A DNA stretch of 64,000 bases from Vespa crabro. Lineage: Eukaryota > Arthropoda > Insecta > Hymenoptera > Vespidae. The stretch covers positions 9,128,666 through 9,192,665 of the forward strand of contig NC_060961.1 of assembly GCF_910589235.1 (NCBI RefSeq), in the 5' to 3' direction. The position numbers and the translations under genes are program-made. Every line of letters starts with the position of its first letter. Positions within the stretch are counted from its first letter, which is position 1. This document shows, piece after piece, positions 13,718-26,091 of the stretch. The notes below the pieces were generated by a model. It had not been told where the DNA came from. It worked only from the letters and a program-made list of their open reading frames with translations, and made no database searches.

Positions 13718-13719
<2 letters not shown>

Positions 13720-15195
13720 GGAAGAAAATACGAGAAAAAGGGAAAGACGAAGTTCGCGCTGTGGTCTACCTCTGTTCACTAGGCCGATAATAACGGTGCA
13801 CTAAAAAGAGAATCAGCTGACTTTGACTCGCTAGGGCAACAAGCCTCGAGAGATTTCGTTAAAAAAATTACGCAACCACCAGTAGCGGCATATGCGTTTC
13901 GCTCATTCTAATAATAAATATATCTCAGGGAGAAAGCTTCTGCCACGATAGAAATCTTGTCAATATAAGTCTCGTTTATACCGAGATCTCTTACGCACGT
14001 GTAGTGACATACTTTTTATCCTTATATAAGAAACACGGAAAAGATTCTTTTTTCTTTTTATTTTCGGCGCAAACGCTTTGAAAATGAAGGCTATGGAAAT
14101 TTAAAGGTAAACATAACATTGGCCTGTATTTATATATGATATATAATACTAATATAATAGATATATTATAATACTAAATAGTAAGAGATTAGTAATATAA
14201 TATTAGTATATTAGTATTATATATAATACATATAATATTATTTCTTATATATAATATAATAGACTTCCGTACAATACGAGTTTCTACAATGCAAATTTTT
14301 ACAATGCGCTAAAAATATTGGGACGATTTTCTTCTGCTTCGTAATTGTTTTGTTTTTTCTCCAACATGTTAATTATATTATATGAGGAAAATTCTCATAT
14401 AACACGATTTCTTATAACGCGATTTCATACAACGTGGAACGTATTAACTGCATTGTACGGTAGTCTATAGCAATTCCATCTATATAATAATTTATAAAAT
14501 AATAATAAAAAAATAATATTATTATACATGTACATTGCAGATATAAAGAGAAAAAGAAAAACACGTACACACAAAATAAAACTCTTATCACAAGAACTTC
14601 TTGTTAGACTTTACTTTTATGGTATTTAAAATAAACAGCATTTGACAAGAGATACGCTTTTCTATTCGAATGTTTTTTTCTTCGCTATGATTACCTTCTG
14701 AAAAAGATTGCCCATATTTTCACTTTTAAGGAAGCTTCTCTTTTGAGTAAAGTATTCAAGTTCTTTCCGTATTTATCACGTTTCTTCTTTTACTCACGGA
14801 ACCACCCCACAGAGCGAAAAAGAGAAGTCATTCCCCTTTCTCTATATATTTCTTCTACGACACTTGACACACTGTTGTCTCTGACAAAATAAGAAGCACC
14901 CAACGGTGCTTCCAAACTGACAACTTCGTCTTCGAACCTGGCATACAAATTTTTCAAACGCGTTCTCGCGCCCTTCCGGTATTATTTATTTGGTTTGCTC
15001 GGTTAGCTTATATTGGATGACACCATTTCCGTTGTCGCCATTTCTCTATTTAATCAATGCAGACTAACTAAATATGCGATTGTTACTTTAAAAGGATATT
15101 CCAAGGACACGGAAAGAAACTATAGTAAATTTTAATATATTTGACTCGAAAGTATACACCCTATCTTTATAATTGCTCTCGCGAACAAATTTGAA

Positions 15196-15207
15196 TTTCG
15201 CGCCAAA
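15196..15207. promoter_or_regulatory. E2F-type site upstream of TACC
   Basis: TTTCGCGCCAAA, a strong two-sided match to the E2F/DP consensus, about 1.6 kb upstream of the TACC start. The identical 12-mer occurs at 39949-39960 upstream of SSNA1. Confidence 0.5.
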
Positions 15208-15361
15208 TTATAGGAATTTCTTTTCACACGATTATTATAGCTAATTCTACAAATATTTTTTTCTTTTTTCTCCCCACAAATATTAGTAATAATATATTGT
15301 ATTGTAATGAATGAATCATAAATCCTGAATGTTCGGCGAATAAAAGTATTTTTTTAAATGT

Positions 15362-15682
15362 TTAACACATTCCGTGTCAGTTTGATTTTTGGATACTTTT
15401 CATTTAGGACGTGTGGGGTGTACACGACATATGCTTTACGAATAAATAGTTTTGCTTCTAACATATGCCTTACAATCTGTACAATAATACAAAGACCATA
15501 ATTATCAAGGAAAGGGTGTAGAGTATAAGATGCATAAAAGCAGTATACATGATATTAAGATCTCGATACTTGATTTTACAATAAAGTTTTTAAAAATTCT
15601 TTTTACAATGAGAATTTCGAATGGCTTGAACGGAAAATTCAGTGTGGGGCACATATGCTCCACACGGCACGAAACATGTTAA
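15362..15682. mobile_element. Short TTAA-flanked MITE, piggyBac-like
   Basis: A 321-bp unit bounded by TTAA on both sides, with imperfect inverted ends (TTAACACATTCCGTG on the left; TTAACATGTTTCGTGCCGTG on the right read in reverse complement). Subterminal GTGGGGTGTACAC and GTGGGGCACATATG are also related in inverted sense. It has no coding capacity. TTAA duplication plus short inverted ends is the piggyBac superfamily hallmark, so this is probably a non-autonomous derivative. Confidence 0.6.
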
Positions 15683-15767
15683 ACGATCGAAAAATTCGGA
15701 ATAATCATTTAAAACAACTCGAAAATTTCTAAGTTTTTCAATAACTGCGGAATATAAGAATGACATG

Positions 15768-15783
15768 ATAGGTGGCGCTAGTA
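15768..15783 (+). promoter_or_regulatory. CTCF-like insulator motif
   Basis: ATAGGTGGCGCTAGTA contains the insect CTCF core AGGTGGCGCTA. An identical 16-mer in the same orientation lies at 25913-25928, on the other side of cyclin E. Confidence 0.45.
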
Positions 15784-16777
15784 TTCTTACGGAAAAAGTA
15801 GGACACTACAGCTGTTTATACGTAAAGATTTTATAGAATAATGATGATGAGAATACGTGTTTTCTCGTTAACCTCTTTTGTGTTTAATATCGATGGTATA
15901 AATATATATTTTTTATTTGATTAGAACGTTGAACAAAGAATGATTATTATTTGAAAATAGGTAGAAATTTGTATGTACATGAAAAAAGCAATTGACTTTT
16001 TGGTGGATGACGTAAATTCACTGATAAGATGTATAATTATGTAAAAAAATAATAAGACGTTATATTAACCACTCGTTTAAGAATAACTTAAATACTCTGT
16101 TTATATGTTAACAGGAAAAAGTCAAGTGAAATCGTAAAACAACAGACTTTGACTTATATATTTCAGTCCTAGGTCAATATAATTGAAAGATCAATAAAAT
16201 CTTTTGAATGACAGAGGGCATTTTGGCCAAACAAAAGAATCATTTTCGTTAAAACATTACAACGAAATTGTTGACTGTACATAGCAATCTCTCGATATGA
16301 TGATATCATAAGAAACCGAGTTATACCATCCTACTTAAATGATACTTTGAATTTATTATCGCCAAATAAAAAAAACAAAAACAAAATTCGAAGATGACAA
16401 CGATAGCCAAACCAAAAAAGAAAGCATAACTCGAACAAATCAATGTGACAAATTATAATTTGTTTTATACAATTATCGATGACAATGATAATAATGATTA
16501 TGTAAGAAAAAAAAACAGAAAGAAAGAAAGAAAAAAGAGAAAGAAAAGTTATTCAATGACAATTTACCTCAGCTTTGTGAATGTTCTAAAACACAAATGT
16601 CGACGATCTCAGAACGTGATACACAGTAAAGGGAGATAGAATATACATAGAAGAAAGAGAGACGAAGAAGAAAGTATATAATAACGTAGAATGTATGTAT
16701 ATGACTGGCTTACAGTGCGCACGGCGACGTGAACGTGCGTGAAAATACGAAGATCTGTTCGGGTCTGTTCGGCTCCG

Positions 16778-16793
16778 GGGGAATCGATTCCCC
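16778..16793. promoter_or_regulatory. 16-bp perfect palindrome in a GC-rich island
   Basis: GGGGAATCGATTCCCC is a perfect palindrome inside the GC-richer island at about 16730-16900. Each half resembles a Rel/NF-kappaB half-site, so a dimeric factor site is possible. No function is shown. Confidence 0.35.
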
Positions 16794-17041
16794 GAGCCCT
16801 CGAAGTTCGAGAGACTCGCGCTCCTTATTCGGAGCGTTCTTGACATCGAATCGCGAATACGACAGACAACGACACACGGAGCAGTAAGCAGCAGTGAATG
16901 GTACGAAGAGACATTGCGTGAGTCATTCCCTATTTGCACTAAAAGAAAGAAGTCCACCACCTCCATCTCGTCATCCTGCTCCTCCTCCTTCACTTCCTAC
17001 TCGCAATCGAGACATGATGCAGCAACATGAAGGAAAGAGAG

Positions 17042-17105
<64 letters not shown>
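17042..17105. repeat. GA microsatellite
   Basis: A nearly uninterrupted (GA)n tract of about 60 bp. Open frames crossing it are low-complexity artefacts. Confidence 0.9.
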
Positions 17106-17109
<4 letters not shown>

Positions 17110-17681
17110 GTAATAGGTGCATGAAGATAGACCTTGTCTCGAGGGGGTGTGTCAAGGCACAGCCGACAAGACATTTAATTCGAGTGATGAAGTAAACGAT
17201 TCTAAAGAATTCTGGGAGTTCCAAAAAGACGAGAAAACAGATACACCATATGTTATGCAACTCACTTTTTTCCCATAAGCTTTAGTTTATTTTCCTATTA
17301 CTTTTTGTTTATTTTTATTATGTAAGAAATAAAGTATACAGGAAAGTATGTATATATGCACATATATGTACGATGTTAAGTATGTCAGATATGTTCCTCC
17401 ATCATGATAAATGTTAATCAACAGTATTCTAAAATTCATATCGAGAAAAAAAAAATAAAAAAAAGATTTCAATTGATTCGAAATAAATTAAATCGACATG
17501 GAGGGAGTGAGAATGAATGAAGATAGACATTGATATAACTGAAAGGTAAAAATAATCGAGAGACAGTCTTCGATCACATCTGCACACTTGTGCAAACCTT
17601 CGATCTATACGTACGATTCTCTTCCTTATTCGTCTTCTAATATTAGAATTCGCATAGCGTATCGGCTGACGACGTATGCAA

Positions 17682-17687
<6 letters not shown>

Positions 17688-17745
<58 letters not shown>

Positions 17746-17815
17746 AAGAGAAAGAGAGAGAGAGAAAAAGAGAGAAAGAGAGAGAGAGAGAGAAAGAGAA
17801 AGAAAGAGAGAGAAT
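17688..17815. repeat. Interrupted GA microsatellite
   Basis: About 125 bp of GA repeats with periodic AAAG interruptions, next to the CpG-containing island at 17870-18300. It is the third long GA tract within 4.2 kb. Confidence 0.9.
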
Positions 17816-19271
17816 AGAAAGATAAAAACGGCAAGAAAGGAAGATAGTAATGGTGGTGGGAGAAAAACGAGAAGAGGCGGGGCGCGATTCGATCGCTCAC
17901 CTTTCGTTCCTCGTGTTATCGAAAATTTGTTCCTCTCCTACGTAAATATGCGTGCGTGTGTATGTGCATATATACACGTACGATGTGATCGCGTGCAAAA
18001 GCCGCCGACGATCGTACAGCGGTGCGCGCGCCAATTTTCTTGTTGTCTTCGTCTCTTCGTCGTCTTCTTGTTTATTCAATTTTCGTTAGTAAACGGTAGT
18101 GCGTTCTATATTATATCTTACTAATATATTAAATCGTCGTCTAACGTTGTGAATATTTCCGAGCTCGCGCAAAGCCGCTCCTCCTTTTACTTGTCGCTTC
18201 GGCGACGTTCTTTACAGCACGCAGCTCGAAGCGCGCACACGCCGCGAAGATTTCCGAACATGAAGATAGAAGGTAGTGGGGAGGATACACTGAATGGAAT
18301 ACGGCGAATTAGACGCCATTTTCAAATGTATATGCCGATAATATTTGTGTAGCACAGCGATTTATTTTCAGTCGATAATTTTTCTCTGATGGTAATTACT
18401 CGTAAATGAATTTTAAAATATTTTTTGATTTATGTAAATGTTTAATCACTGATTCATCTTAAGAAAAGAATTTGACAAACGTTCACTTTGAATACATGGT
18501 TTTCGATTTTTATATTTTTTTTACGATATTTAATGAGAAATATATCATCACTTGTTTAAGAAAATTTTGTAAAAATCGAAAAGAAGGAATAGAATTGTAA
18601 GAGAATTTAATACGAGACATTTGTTCAATTGAAATTATTCGATTAGAAAAGAGATATTCTTTGAAAAGTTTTAACCTCGATTGTTTCTTGTCATGTGTCA
18701 AGCAAATGAACTTTTACTTGTAGAGGCACGTTGGATCATGTGACATTTCAGTTCGTACCAAAGGGTAAATCCAAATTAGCACAAAATACATTCTATTATC
18801 CCCACTTCTATCTTCATTCTATATACTCTAACACATTTATCTAGATTAATCTTTTATCAGTGAAGTTGTATAAACAAAATAAAAAAAAAAAATTTTTTTC
18901 AATTATCGTACAATACATATAATTAAATGAAATAACTTAACTATTTAATATATATACTTAAAAAAGAACAGAAAAATATTAACATTCTGCCATTTTTAAT
19001 TAAAATTTTTAATTAAATTAAACCACTAACGTTATTAATTTATAGTTGTATTAATCTGAACTAAAAATAATTGAATAACTTTTTCAAATTAAATAATGAT
19101 TTAAAGTAATAAAATTTGAATTTGTTGAATAAACTTATTATCCAACACATATATAAGAAACATATAACATATAGTAATTAGATAGCAGAGCTAATACGGC
19201 TTCGACTAAAAATGTCTTGTTAAATAATACACAGCACGTTTCCTTTTTTTCTTGTTATAAAAATCTTCGAT

Positions 19272-19317
<46 letters not shown>

Positions 19318-20543
19318 TAATATTTATGTAATAATATGCACGTAAAATTAATCAGGGATAACAATTACTGAGAGCATACTGAGAAAAAAAGAAAGAGAGA
19401 GAAGAATAATTGTTTTTCTATGATTATATTTAAGTGCTTAAAGTAGAAACTTATAAGTAATAATAAGAAAAAGATAGAATATAAAAAACAATATAATTTA
19501 AAACTCAAAAATAAAACTAAATTTATAATTCTTGATTTTCGCATTTGTTGACTGCATGCTTCCAAAAACAAAAATAGTCTACATTATTTCACACTTTCTT
19601 TTATTTCCACATCAGTTAACATTCCTATTTATATTCACACATAGTAGAACAAAGAACTAATACCTTATAAAATATTTCTATATATTTACTCAAGTTTATT
19701 ATTTCGCGAATTTGGTTCGTGTTCGAGTAACTACAGACTCATCGCGTGGTTTCGTTGCCGTATATATGAGTATGTTGTGTGTATATTTATATTATTTATA
19801 AGACAATTTATCATTTAGATTTTTCAATCATATGATAGTTAATATCCTCGATATCAAACAAGACAAGCACGTTTCATGAATTTTTTTTATACATATACAT
19901 CTTTTTATATATATAACTAATTCTATGGATATGATTCGTAAGCACCACGTGATCATTCACAATAATTTCACACACACACACACACTATTACAATCCATGA
20001 AACTCAAACGATGTGCCATAAATGCACACAAGCCTTTTACAAAGTAATAACACAGATACAAGTTCTACCTTATCGACCTAGCTTCCTGATGATTATTGTA
20101 CAATATAATTGAATGGAAATATTATTATTCAAATAAGCCAATATTGAAAAGTGTAGGTAATATAAATAATGAAAGAAAGATGATCTGCTACTAGCTTAGA
20201 ACTTTGACTTTGAAAACGAACGAGAGAAGAGCAAGGAATTTATTTTTGTTTCAAGGTACTCCTGGAAATACAGAGTTTATTTATAGGAATTCGTCCTCCG
20301 GTCGACTATCAGCAAACGCCCATAGAAGACAAGAAAAAGAAAAAGTAGAAGTAGAAATAGAAGAAAATAAAAAGAAAACGGAAAAAATGAAGAAGACGAA
20401 AGGAACCAAAAGAAAATATTTTTATTTCTGTTTTTTCTCCCCTCTCTCTTTATATTTTATTGTTCTTTGCGGAACAATAGTTTTGCATCGTTTAAACTTA
20501 TATTAAGAAAAATATAAGAATAAAAAGAAAATAAAAGGGATAC

Positions 20544-20690
20544 CTTACGACGAGGAGAAGTTTGGCTTGGCGGTGAATTGTGAAGCATAGCTGTGATTTC
20601 CCGAAGAACAACCCTTGTCCCTTCACGAACTTGTCCTCCAACAACGACACTTTTTGGACTCGACATTTCTCCTGAACGTCGAATTTCCAT
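20544..20690 (-). CDS. Candidate first coding exon, possibly an alternative TACC N-terminus
   Basis: An ATG-initiated frame of 49 codons (begins MEIRRSGEMSSPK, ends SPPSQTSPRRK) stops at a donor AAG/GTATCC in phase 0. It has balanced codon use and better complexity than the surrounding DNA, and CpG-containing DNA lies upstream. The TACC exon at 13311 also needs phase 0 input, and no other minus-strand coding lies between them. An alternative promoter of TACC about 7 kb upstream is therefore the simplest reading. A second donor (GTAAGG, exon end 20549) would give a different phase and weaken this link. No protein family is recognised. Confidence 0.45.
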
Positions 20691-22248
20691 ATTTTGTAAA
20701 AAATATTCGATGATTCGTTGTTTTATTTTCTCTTTCTTCTTCTTCTTCTCTATGCGTTATGAAGATGAATTTTGTCTCAGATTGATAAAAAGAGTTGGCT
20801 TCTCTCCTCCAAATTAAAGCGCACTTTTTCTTCGTCGTATCACATTACTAATATACATTTAGATCTTTTTCCACACTTACGAACCTGTAACGATCACGTA
20901 TTAATACAAATTAATTAACACGATTCGTTTATTCCTTTCGACTTTGTAACCTAACACACAATTCTATAACGCAACGACGACGACTTTTAACGGCTGCTTT
21001 AGCATTCACAAACTTGAATGCGAATTCAACGACCAATCAGAAATGCCGATTTATCTGACTCGTTGCGCCACCGTATCGCTGCGTCATTTCATTACGCTAT
21101 CGATAATATAGATTTCTTTTATCTTCTCGAAAATAAGCGGTTAAACGTATGTATATATATACACACACATATTATCGTATTTTTATTTTACAAAAGACAT
21201 AATGTTAACTAAATATATGATAGTTATATGTAATAATAATTTTCTTAAATTCTTATTTAATGCATCCTTTCTTTAGAATGATGCCATGCAAAATAGAATG
21301 GGGAGAAAAATAGTGCATCAAAATTTTGATAAAAAATAAAAGTAGATAGAAAAATAATTTCTATGTAAGAAAAATCTATTTTTTTAATTTAATAAATCAA
21401 GATACAAATTTTTGTTTAGTATTCTATATGCTTGACTTTAATAGATTTATTTATTCCTCCTTTCTCTACATTAAATTATACAACTGTAACCATACTACAT
21501 TTTTCTAACATATTTTATTACTTGAAGGCAATTGTAATGACCAATCAAAACGGCTGATTTATGTGTCTAACTTAATTGTAGTAATGCTGTTCTTCCTTTG
21601 TCGATGGGTAATACAGATTTCTTTTTATCTTAATGAAAATACGCGGTAATTTCTCATGTGTGTGTGTTTTATTGTATTTTTATTATTACTTATAAAGAGA
21701 GATATGTATAAAATATATTATTATTTCAGGTTTCTATTCTGAAATTTTTATTTAAAACTCATGCAATACTGTTGTATATAATAACTTGTTTAAGTTAATA
21801 ATAATAAGGTAATTATTATAATAATAATTATTATAAAAATTTTTCCTTTGAATACCATAGATTAACAAATTTATTATCAAGCTTCATACAAATGTGTATA
21901 AACCACCATGTTGTTACATGAACGGCAGTGTGAAAATATCACCAAAATATATGGTGGTCACAAGTCTTATTTGTCACATTTACGCATGCTGATTTGTCAC
22001 ACACATTCTCGCACGCATTCATTTTTTCACACAATTTCTTTTTTCATAATATACATATACATAAAAATACACACGCGTGCAACACATTAATGTATTACCG
22101 CACTACATAGTACATAATATAAAGCGAACTATATATATATATATAGTTCAAATACTATTCACAATGTTCTTTTTATTTTTGTGCTAATAAAAAGAACTAC
22201 GAACGAAAAGACACTTCTCGTAGGCACTAGAATTATTTTTTGCATTTT

Positions 22249-22302
<54 letters not shown>

Positions 22303-22326
22303 GTAGTAGTAGTAGTAGTAGTAGTA

Positions 22327-22395
<69 letters not shown>

Positions 22396-23025
22396 TCTAT
22401 ATTTATAGGAATAAGAATAATATTAATTAAATCCGATTCGTTAAAGTATATGTTGCATGAAGCTTCACTGTAGGGTATAATCACAGAGATTAGCCACCAT
22501 TTAATATATGGCTGTTATTTAAGTTCAAGTTGCTTTGACACAAGGCACTTTTTTTTATATGTAAATGTTTATATATACTAAAACATATATTAAATTAAAT
22601 TTGTGATTACAATGCACATCTTCTTATACGTTTAATGTCTTGTACTGAGTCTTTTTGAATGACAGATTAACCACCACGTGCTAAACGATCGCTGGATATA
22701 GTCGATTGATGCACACAAGGGAATTAACATTATGTATATTATATACGAAATAAAGTATAACAATTACTATAACGTTATTACGCTTATGTGTAGGTTTAGT
22801 TACTCGTAAGCGACAACATTTGCGTCAGCATTTTTTTGTTTTCTCCCCTTTCTTGCTTTTGTTGTTTTTTTCCTTTTTTCTTTTTTTTTCTTCTTTTTTT
22901 TTCTTTTTTTTTTTCTTTTTTTTACAACGAATCGCTCTAATTATAATAATTCTAAAGTTTAAAAAAATATTCGCGATGAGATGAGTAATAGTAATATAAT
23001 AACATCGAGCATTTGCAAATAAGTA
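20691..23025. other. Intergenic region downstream of cyclin E
   Basis: No coding region supported. It holds the probable promoter of the 20.7 kb exon (20700-21060), AT-rich DNA, a compound AAT/AGT microsatellite at 22249-22395 and a T/C-rich tract at 22841-22925. The last part is the likely 3' UTR of cyclin E. Confidence 0.5.
22249..22395. repeat. Compound trinucleotide microsatellite
   Basis: A run of TAA repeats, about nine TAG repeats, then TAA repeats again, about 147 bp in all. Open frames across it on both strands (poly-Ile/Val and poly-Ile/Thr) are artefacts. Confidence 0.95.
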
Positions 23026-24898
23026 TTATGTATACGGATGTAATTGTGGCGGGAGACTCGGTGTTGTAGGAGAAGTTTTTTGGCTACTAGAAGGAGGAGT
23101 TAAAAGACCACTTTCATTTGGACTACTATGTCTGTCAGATTCAGTTTTCACATCTGTTTCCTCTACGTCGACTAGTAAAATTTCTTCTGCCAATCGTTGT
23201 TGCGCTTTTTCTAACATATTCAGATCTACCACGTGAGTTTGTATGCGATGCGATTCATCCATCACTATGTTAGGTACTGTTGCTTTAAGTCCAGATCCTG
23301 AATTAGATTCCACAGGAGGAACAGTAGATCTTAACAAAAATTGGGAACCATCTTCCAACACTGTCGAGGCGAATGCGGTCAGCCATTTAACACAAGGAGC
23401 TAATTGTTCCCAGGAAAGACGCGATGCTCTTAAAGCACGTTCTCTTCCTTGTGTATGATAAATAGCTCCTGCAGCTATATGGCTATAAGGAAATTTTAAA
23501 CTTCCTTCATCCAAGGTTGCTAAATCCAAAAGCTGAGCAGCTTGCGAATACTGCAATCCACTATACTGTGGATATATAAATACATTGGGTTTAGACCAAT
23601 CACCGGATTCTATTTGCATGTAGATATTAAGCCATCCTGGAGCAGTCATCGGCGAGAGATTCCACCCTAATCCTTTCAAAATGATTAATTCTTTTCCTAA
23701 AATCTCTTCCTCTGTGCAGGCCCCATCAGTAACATATGCAAACTCAGCTATTTTAGGTGGATAGATTTCTTCAACCTGAAAATAAATTAGAAGTATCATT
23801 AAATTGTTATATTCATAAAAATAGTATTCCAAAAAAGAAAAAAAAAAAGAAAAAAATAGAACAAACCTTGGCTGCAATAAACAGGCATGTAATACCTATA
23901 AGTTGTAATTGACTTTTTGGTACATTTTGATGAGTAGACAGATATCTGTCTATATAGTCCATGGCAAGATAATAAGTTTCTCTGTGTAGTTTGTACACTT
24001 CACAAACTTCGATTAACCAATCCAACAAAATAGCACGCATTCGTGGTTGTAATGTTGGATGCCTTTGAAACATTTGCGGATCTCTTTGACTAAGAGTCTT
24101 TTGATCTCCCAGACACATAAGGGCCCATACCTGTGAACCATCTGCCCAAGGAAACGATGGGAGAGGACTTTGTCTATTTGATGCGTTATTAGAACCTGAA
24201 GGTGTCAAGAAACAAGTTGCATTTCTTAATTCCGACCAAGTTGCTGGTTCCTGTTGTTCTTTTAAAGGAGATGTTTGATGTTGAGGTGTACATGGATTTT
24301 CTATAGAATGTGTACCATTACAAGATTCTGTATATGACACATGAGATAATGCTGGTACTTTGCTAGGAGGATAAATATTTTCTGAATCTTCAGAAAGTTC
24401 AGCTGTACGTCTTTTACGCTTTAACAATTGCCTCTCTTTACCACCTTGCAAATAAGTTTGGGAAGACTTTTTCTCTTGTAAACTGTCGATAGAAAGGAAA
24501 GAAAAAAATTATAATCCTCCCTAAAGCTACTATTGAATTATCATGAAGATATAAACAAAGAAATTTATAAAAAATGAATGACTTAAGTACGACGATTAAA
24601 AACCTAATACAGGGCGCAATATGCAATAGATATACTACAACTTGTCATGTATTAGATCTACAATTTTGTTACTATTGCATTTCTTCTTTTACTAGTCTCA
24701 ATATGTGAATTGTAATAAGAGAAGGTTATATAAATAAAATTTAAGCTATAACTAAAGGAAAAAAATGATTTATTGTTTCCTAAGACTGTTCCAAGGTTGC
24801 TATAATATATATCAATTTCTTACACGTGAAAACTAATGAAATAATGGAAAAATCTTACGTTCGAATAGAAGGTCGAGCACTCACCTGGTCTGTGGCAT
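23026..24898 (-). CDS. CycE: Cyclin E
   Basis: G1/S cyclin that activates CDK2 to start DNA replication. Exons: 24898-24885 (codes only MPQT plus two bases), 24482-23867 and 23775-23026; 1,380 nt, 459 residues. The tiny first exon is supported by donor CAG/GTGAGT and an acceptor in phase. The cyclin box spans about residues 115-245 with MRAILLDWLIEVCEVYKLHR, YLAMDYIDRYLS and LIGITCLFIAAKVEEIYPPK; the second cyclin fold follows. Basic KRKRRTAELSED near the N-terminus is a likely nuclear signal. The C-terminus carries LLTPPSSSQ near residue 434, a match to the Fbw7/Archipelago phosphodegron of cyclin E, with TSPTTPS just behind. E2F-type motifs lie 0.4 and 1.2 kb upstream. Confidence 0.97.
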
Positions 24899-25274
24899 CT
24901 TGTTGAGAAATACTCGCAAAGTTCGAAATATTTTTAAGAGGTAAGATTTTTTTTTATTAATCCTCGGTATCGGGTGATATCAGACTAAGTTTTGACGAAA
25001 AGCAAGTAAGATTTCGTGCTACAATATTGTCGAGAAAATACTAAAAAGTATAAGAGCGCGCGAAGCTCAGACACACTCGATCGCCATAATGCACGTCTCC
25101 TTCCCCGATACCAATCCAATATTTAACGATGAAACGTAAACGCACTTATTCGATTTAATCAAAAAAAGATCTCCGATAGTCTTTAGCGATGTACCATCAT
25201 AATGTAAATAGCTTTGGAATAAAATTTTCATGGAAAAATCCGAGGACGTGGATCTCGAAGCGCGGGAGACCAGC

Positions 25275-25282
25275 GCGCGAAA
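25275..25282 (-). promoter_or_regulatory. E2F-type site in the cyclin E promoter
   Basis: TTTCGCGC on the minus strand, about 380 bp upstream of the cyclin E ATG. Cyclin E is a classical E2F target in animals. Confidence 0.5.
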
Positions 25283-25912
25283 CGATGACCAACCCCTGCT
25301 TGCAATCTGGCGCTGTGACGCCCTCTATATGAATACCATAACCTCAAAAGGGGAAAATTTTTCAATTTTTACAAATACTTTTCAGAGAACTTCCCTTGAC
25401 CTTTCTCAATGGACAAACACCGATGTCATCCTCAGGAAACAATGATTTTGTTGATCAAAGAAAGGTCTTCCAAGCTGTTGATTCACTCGACAACGTTTCA
25501 CAGTCAGTGTGATTTTTCCAATAAATATGCACTTTAATGACATTCAACAAGCGAATTCTTGAATAAAACGAGTACATTCGTCTTTATATTAGTCTTTTCT
25601 TTTCACATATATACGAAATTACAACGTCGTGGCGTTTCCGAAATCAGACAAACCGAGGTGCATCCATGCTCTTCCGCGTCCATTGGAGAATGCTTCCCGC
25701 CTTGATCTAATCACACTATATTTTCGAAGAAACAATAGAATATCTTTTTAGTCACTCGCGTTAAATACGTAACAATGAAGAACGTTAGATGGTCATATTT
25801 AAACGATAAATACAAAGATAATAGCTATTTAAAATTCATTAAAGAAAGTGCTTGGCAGCGCGAAGTTTTGCAGGAACGCCAAAGAAGTGATGGGCGCCGG
25901 GCAGGCGTGCTT

Positions 25913-25928
25913 ATAGGTGGCGCTAGTA
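25913..25928 (+). promoter_or_regulatory. CTCF-like insulator motif
   Basis: ATAGGTGGCGCTAGTA, identical over 16 bp to 15768-15783 and in the same orientation. Flanks do not match, so this is a shared motif rather than a repeat copy. Confidence 0.45.
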
Positions 25929-26039
25929 GCATTTCGGGTATACGTCTATCCGATTGGTCGAGTCGTATGACACAGCTGGCGCTCAGCTGATTCATTTGTA
26001 GCACACACTTGCATTTACATTCACTGATAAGGGACGCGC

Positions 26040-26091
26040 GCGCGAAACGATGCAACACCATGCAACTCGCGCCCCTGACCCACGCGGGAAA
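26040..26091 (-). promoter_or_regulatory. Pair of E2F-type sites upstream of cyclin E
   Basis: TTTCGCGC (26040-26047) and TTTCCCGC (26084-26091) on the minus strand within a GC-rich, CG-dense stretch, about 1.2 kb upstream of the cyclin E start. This could be a distal cyclin E promoter; a non-coding first exon here is possible but not shown. Confidence 0.4.

Larger units (their letters stand above)
13603..20543. other. Long region upstream of TACC with promoter-like islands, no clear coding
   Basis: No supported coding region. Three long GA tracts, a TTAA-flanked MITE (15362-15682), an E2F-type 12-mer (15196-15207) and a CTCF-like motif (15768-15783) lie here. CpG-containing islands occur at about 16700-17010 and 17870-18300; they could be promoters or non-coding first exons, most simply of TACC. 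Between 18400 and 20200 the DNA is AT-rich with a TA run at about 19279-19315. Confidence 0.5.

Noticed and set aside
16894..18124. Open frames through the GA tracts (poly-Arg-Glu, poly-Ser-Leu)
   Set aside because: Simple-sequence artefacts, open in several frames on both strands.
22233..22484. Open frames on both strands across the AAT/AGT microsatellite
   Set aside because: Pure trinucleotide repeat translated as poly-Ile, poly-Val and poly-Thr; no flanking coding.
25230..25445. A 71-codon plus-strand frame upstream of cyclin E
   Set aside because: No recognisable motif; lies in the E2F-site-bearing promoter region and has no supported splice partner.
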